From NCBI GenBank assembly GCA_019104905.1, contig JAHRXB010000007.1, positions 1-9,113 of the forward strand: a stretch of DNA of 9,113 bases, in the 5' to 3' direction. The position numbers and the translations under genes are program-made. Under the pieces are notes generated by a model, which was not told the DNA's origin, searched no databases, and was given only the letters and a program-made list of their open reading frames with translations. This DNA comes from Bdellovibrio sp. GTDB taxonomy: Bacteria; Bdellovibrionota; Bdellovibrionia; Bdellovibrionales; Bdellovibrionaceae. Of this stretch, positions 6,377 through 9,113 are shown piece after piece (positions within the stretch are counted from its first letter, which is position 1; the number at the start of each line of letters is the position of its first letter).

Positions 6377-7756
6377 ATGGGTAAGATTTTAAGATTTCGA
6401 CAGAAATTAGCCAAAGCCTTCCTGGTAGGGACTTTGGGGATCACAACCATCGCCATGAATGGCTGTGATTCAATTTATTGGGATGAACAAGCGAGCCTCG
6501 CTAAAGTTCAATCCAAAGGCGAAATCGTCGTCCTAACGACCCAAAGCCCTCTTATATATAGTCAGCCCAAAAAAGGAGAGGCGTTTGGAATCGACCATGA
6601 TCTCTTGCAAAGCTTCTCGGCTCACTATCACCTGAAAATAAGGTACGTCGTCCTTCCCGATGAAGACTCCGTTTTAAGAGCGCTGTCAAACGGGGACGGA
6701 GATGTGGCGGCCGCCCGCCTGAGAACTCCTCGCAAAAACACGGGCTTTTTAATCAGCCCGGCCTATGAAGAAACGTACCTCAGTCTTTACTGCGATAAAA
6801 AGGCCCAAGTTCAAAACATCAAAGACCTCAACGGCAAAAAGATTTCTCTTCTTAATAAAGACAACTACCTCGGTCTTTCTCAACGCCTCAACCAGCTTTC
6901 ACCACAAATTCAAGTTGAGATTCTGGAAAATACCAAAACTCAAGACTTGATCGCCTCCGTTGCCCAGAAAAAAAATGACTGTGTCATTGCCGAAAATTTC
7001 AGTGGCGATTTCTACAGCCGCTATCATACTCAAATAGAAAAGGTGACGACTCTGACTGAGCCCTACTCTTTAAGCTGGCTTCTGAATCCCGACAGTCAGG
7101 ATCTTTTGCTGCTGATGCAGTCTTGGTATCAACAAGCGTCTCGCCAAGACGAAATCATGCGTGCGTTGGATCGTTATAAAACTTATTTAGCTCAGTTAGA
7201 TAAGCGAGATATCTCCAGATTCTTTAAAAAAATCCGCACGACTTTACCGACCTACAAACAGGCCTTCAAAGAAGCCGCAGAAGAACATGGTCTTCCTTGG
7301 CAGTTGGTCGCCTCTGTGGCCTATCAAGAGTCTCACTGGAATCCTGACGCCCGTAGTTTCACGGGAGTTCGTGGCCTCATGCAGCTGACCACGGACACTG
7401 CAGATCACGTGGGCATCGAAGACCGTACGGATCCGTTACAAAGTATTTGGGGCGGTTCCAAGTATCTCCGTTATCTCTTAGACAAAACGCCGACTCATCT
7501 CAATCCCAAGGACCGTCTGGCTTTGGCTTTGGCCGCCTATAATATCGGCTATGCTCATCTGCGTGATGCTCAGAAGTTGGCCGAGCGCATGGGACGCAAT
7601 CCTCACTCTTGGAGACACCTTCGTGAAGTTCTGCCTCTGCTGGCCAATCCGGACTATGCCGCAGAGCTAGAATACGGTCCTGCGCGAGGCTATGAAACAG
7701 TCGACTTTGTAGAGCGAGTAAAATCCTTCTACAACCTTATGAATTCTGCGGGATGA
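6377..7756 (+). CDS. MltF-like membrane-bound lytic murein transglycosylase (SBP3 + SLT domains)
   Basis: This enzyme should cleave the MurNAc-GlcNAc bond of peptidoglycan to give 1,6-anhydro ends. The 459-aa protein has MltF architecture: signal peptide (1-29), a solute-binding (SBP_bac_3) domain at about 48-270 with GIDHDLLQSF and GDGDVAAARL motifs, then an SLT domain at about 295-450. Catalytic Glu318 lies in YQESHWNP, followed by GLMQLT (333-338), AAYNIG (386-391) and a late RGYETVDFV segment. In E. coli MltF the first domain regulates the enzyme through muropeptides. The lipobox is MNGC, with Met instead of the usual Leu at -3; Cys30 is probably lipidated, and Asp31 at +2 would favour inner-membrane retention by E. 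coli rules. ATG 6377 gives a normal signal peptide; an in-frame TTG at 6332 has a better ribosome-binding site (GGAGGG, 6320-6325) and would add 15 residues. Its stop overlaps the next gene (ATGA). Confidence 0.92.
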   Translation: MGKILRFRQKLAKAFLVGTLGITTIAMNGCDSIYWDEQASLAKVQSKGEIVVLTTQSPLIYSQPKKGEAFGIDHDLLQSFSAHYHLKIRYVVLPDEDSVLRALSNGDGDVAAARLRTPRKNTGFLISPAYEETYLSLYCDKKAQVQNIKDLNGKKISLLNKDNYLGLSQRLNQLSPQIQVEILENTKTQDLIASVAQKKNDCVIAENFSGDFYSRYHTQIEKVTTLTEPYSLSWLLNPDSQDLLLLMQSWYQQASRQDEIMRALDRYKTYLAQLDKRDISRFFKKIRTTLPTYKQAFKEAAEEHGLPWQLVASVAYQESHWNPDARSFTGVRGLMQLTTDTADHVGIEDRTDPLQSIWGGSKYLRYLLDKTPTHLNPKDRLALALAAYNIGYAHLRDAQKLAERMGRNPHSWRHLREVLPLLANPDYAAELEYGPARGYETVDFVERVKSFYNLMNSAG

Positions 7757-8247
7757 AAATAAAAAGAATTGCGAGCTTTCTTAGTCTGCTCTCTGTGGGG
7801 CTTTTGGCCGGTCACTCCGTGGCAATGTATTTCTTTATTGCTCCTGGAATGATGGGACTATCCGCGAAAGCCTTTGTCGAAGTGAACACCATCGCCGAAC
7901 CTCTCTTCGAAAAAAGTGTCCCTCTTTTGTTTGTTGTCGTCTTTGTCAGTTTAGTGACCTGGATGACGGCTATCTATAAAAACTGGAAAAGTGCCGAATT
8001 CATTCACTTGAGTTTTGCCCTTCTCTGTTTTGTAGATCAACTCTACGTCACGTATCAGGCCAGTATGCCCTTAAATATTATCATGACGTCGTGGAAGAAG
8101 ACACACGATCTGCCACCTCAATGGCTCACGCTGCGAGAAGAGTGGGTATCTATTATGAGCTACCATCTGGCCTTGAGCCTGACGGCGTTTGTTTTATTGA
8201 TCCTGGCTCATCATCAACAAAAAACAAAACCCTTATCCCCTGTTTAG
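7753..8247 (+). CDS. small four-helix membrane protein, DUF1772-like
   Basis: This 164-aa protein has four predicted transmembrane segments at about 8-32, 55-75, 82-104 and 135-153, and very short termini. The pattern of a Gly-rich first helix with a small polar residue (GLLAGHSVAMYFFIAPGM), a PLNIIM segment after helix three, and a LREEWVSIMSYH motif entering helix four resembles the DUF1772 (anthrone oxygenase-like) fold; this is my pattern impression and not certain. No biochemical role can be read. The ATG overlaps the stop of the transglycosylase gene as ATGA and has no clear ribosome-binding site of its own, so translation is likely coupled. The gene ends inside a terminator hairpin. 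An unrelated small membrane protein that merely rides on the operon is an alternative. Confidence 0.8.
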   Translation: MKIKRIASFLSLLSVGLLAGHSVAMYFFIAPGMMGLSAKAFVEVNTIAEPLFEKSVPLLFVVVFVSLVTWMTAIYKNWKSAEFIHLSFALLCFVDQLYVTYQASMPLNIIMTSWKKTHDLPPQWLTLREEWVSIMSYHLALSLTAFVLLILAHHQQKTKPLSPV

Positions 8248-8267
8248 AATAAGGGTTCTGCTTTTTT
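8228..8267. terminator. bidirectional intrinsic terminator between the DUF1772-like gene and glmS
   Basis: AACCCTTAT (8228-8236) pairs perfectly with ATAAGGGTT (8249-8257), a 9-bp stem with a 12-nt loop that contains the upstream gene's TAG. On the plus strand CTGC and T6 (8262-8267) follow; on the minus strand the stem is followed by a T-rich TTGTTTT run. The two convergent genes can therefore share it. Confidence 0.8.
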
Positions 8268-8270
8268 CTA

Positions 8271-9113
8271 TTATTCCACGGTCACTGATTTGGCTAGATT
8301 TCGTGGCTGATCCACGTCGTAGCCCAAATTACATGCAAGATGATAAGACATCAGTTGCAAGGGAATCACGGTCAGAATCGAATTCGTCGTCCAATGCGCC
8401 TTCGGAATCGACAAGTAGTACTCACTGATCTCACGAAGTTTTTCGTTTTCACCTGTTCCGATGGAAATCACCTTTCCACCCCGAGCTCGTGCCTCTTCCA
8501 AATTGCTGATCGTTTTTTCATAAAGATGATCCGTCGGAGCCACCATCACGATAGCCATACGCTCATCAATCAACGCCAAAGGACCATGCTTCATTTCACC
8601 TGCGGCATAACCTTCGGCATGCATGTAAGCCAATTCCTTGAGCTTCAAAGCTCCTTCCATGGCGATAGGAAAGCTGGTTCCCCGGCCCATGTATAAGAAA
8701 CCTCGGAAGAGTTTCAGCTTTGAGGCCGCCTCTTCAAAATATTTATCGTAGGCCAGAACTCCTTCCATCTGACTAGGAACTGCCAGCAAAGACTTTACCA
8801 ATTCTTTTTCCATCGCTTCATCCATCGCGCCGCGAGTGCGCGCCAAAGCAATAGCAAAACAGTTCAGAACAGCCATCGTGCTCGTGAAGGCTTTCGTGGA
8901 AGCCACGCCGATTTCAGGACCTGAGTTCATATAAAGATGACCATGAGCCTCGCGATCAATCGTCGAGCTGCGCACATTGCAGATACTCAAGGTCGTGGCG
9001 CCCAATTCCTTGGCCATGCGAATCGCCGCCAAGGTGTCCGCCGTTTCTCCACTTTGAGAGATCGTGATCACCAAGGACTTCGCTGGAATCACGGGATTGC
9101 GATAACGGAACTC
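8271..9113 (-). CDS. glmS: glutamine-fructose-6-phosphate aminotransferase, C-terminal isomerase part (5' partial)
   Basis: GlmS makes glucosamine-6-phosphate from fructose-6-phosphate and glutamine, the first step towards UDP-GlcNAc for peptidoglycan and LPS. Only the last 280 residues of an expected ~610 are in the window; the frame stays open to base 9113, so the glutaminase domain lies beyond the right edge and the GTG at 9092 is an internal Val codon. The fragment begins EFRYRNPVIP and covers the end of the first SIS domain and all of the second. Visible are the sugar-phosphate loop SQSGET (19-24), IGVASTKAFT, the catalytic-type Glu in EGALKLKE, the ring-opening His in KHGPLALI, and the C-terminal NLAKSVTVE with the Lys equivalent to E. 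coli Lys603. It ends next to a shared terminator. No glmS ribozyme could be seen because the 5' region is outside. Confidence 0.97.
   Translation of the reverse strand, partial: EFRYRNPVIPAKSLVITISQSGETADTLAAIRMAKELGATTLSICNVRSSTIDREAHGHLYMNSGPEIGVASTKAFTSTMAVLNCFAIALARTRGAMDEAMEKELVKSLLAVPSQMEGVLAYDKYFEEAASKLKLFRGFLYMGRGTSFPIAMEGALKLKELAYMHAEGYAAGEMKHGPLALIDERMAIVMVAPTDHLYEKTISNLEEARARGGKVISIGTGENEKLREISEYYLSIPKAHWTTNSILTVIPLQLMSYHLACNLGYDVDQPRNLAKSVTVE

Noticed and set aside
9090..9092. GTG as the start of a short stand-alone SIS-domain protein
   Set aside because: The frame continues upstream to the window edge with GlmS sequence (EFRYRNP), so this is an internal codon of a truncated gene.

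Overview
The window reads as an ordinary chromosomal segment of a Gram-negative, double-membrane bacterium. The best guess is a Bdellovibrio-like predator (Bdellovibrionota). This rests on an MCE/Mla lipid-transport operon, two predicted lipoproteins, a chymotrypsin-fold serine protease, TrmFO rather than only GidA-type tRNA modification, and a compact gene layout with mid-range GC by eye. The genus is inference; the gene families are clear from their motifs. I see no mobile element, CRISPR array, tRNA, rRNA or prophage gene.

Layout, left to right. (1) 1-2179, plus strand: an operon of mlaE (5' end outside the window), mlaF and mlaD, joined by ATGA and TAATG overlaps. Together they would form the inner-membrane ABC complex that moves phospholipids between the two membranes. 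(2) 2180-2314: a gap with a small hairpin and a consensus -35 box. (3) 2315-3145, plus strand: a lipoprotein serine protease of the chymotrypsin fold. (4) 3198-4121, minus strand: a two-gene unit, a DUF721/DciA-like protein followed by an unrecognised helical protein. (5) 4144-5466, plus strand: trmFO, starting 22 bp from the divergent dciA-like gene. (6) 5463-6083, minus strand: tdk, whose stop codon overlaps that of trmFO in a shared CTAG. (7) 6084-6376: a 293-bp divergent intergenic region with a likely tdk promoter, a 10-bp palindrome and a bulged hairpin. (8) 6377-8247, plus strand: an MltF-like lytic transglycosylase lipoprotein, translationally coupled to a small four-helix membrane protein. 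(9) 8228-8267: a good bidirectional terminator. (10) 8271-9113, minus strand: the C-terminal part of glmS, whose start lies beyond the right edge.

The genes do not form one pathway. Several bear on the envelope: Mla transport (lipid asymmetry), MltF-like (peptidoglycan cleavage), GlmS (glucosamine-6-phosphate for peptidoglycan and LPS) and the anchored protease. The rest are information or nucleotide functions: DciA-like (helicase loading), TrmFO (tRNA m5U54) and Tdk (thymidine salvage). I found no convincing new multi-gene system. The most interesting points are the architecture of the lipoprotein protease (activation would also release it), the unknown gene behind dciA, the coupled transglycosylase/membrane-protein pair, and the structured 6178-6227 intergenic segment.
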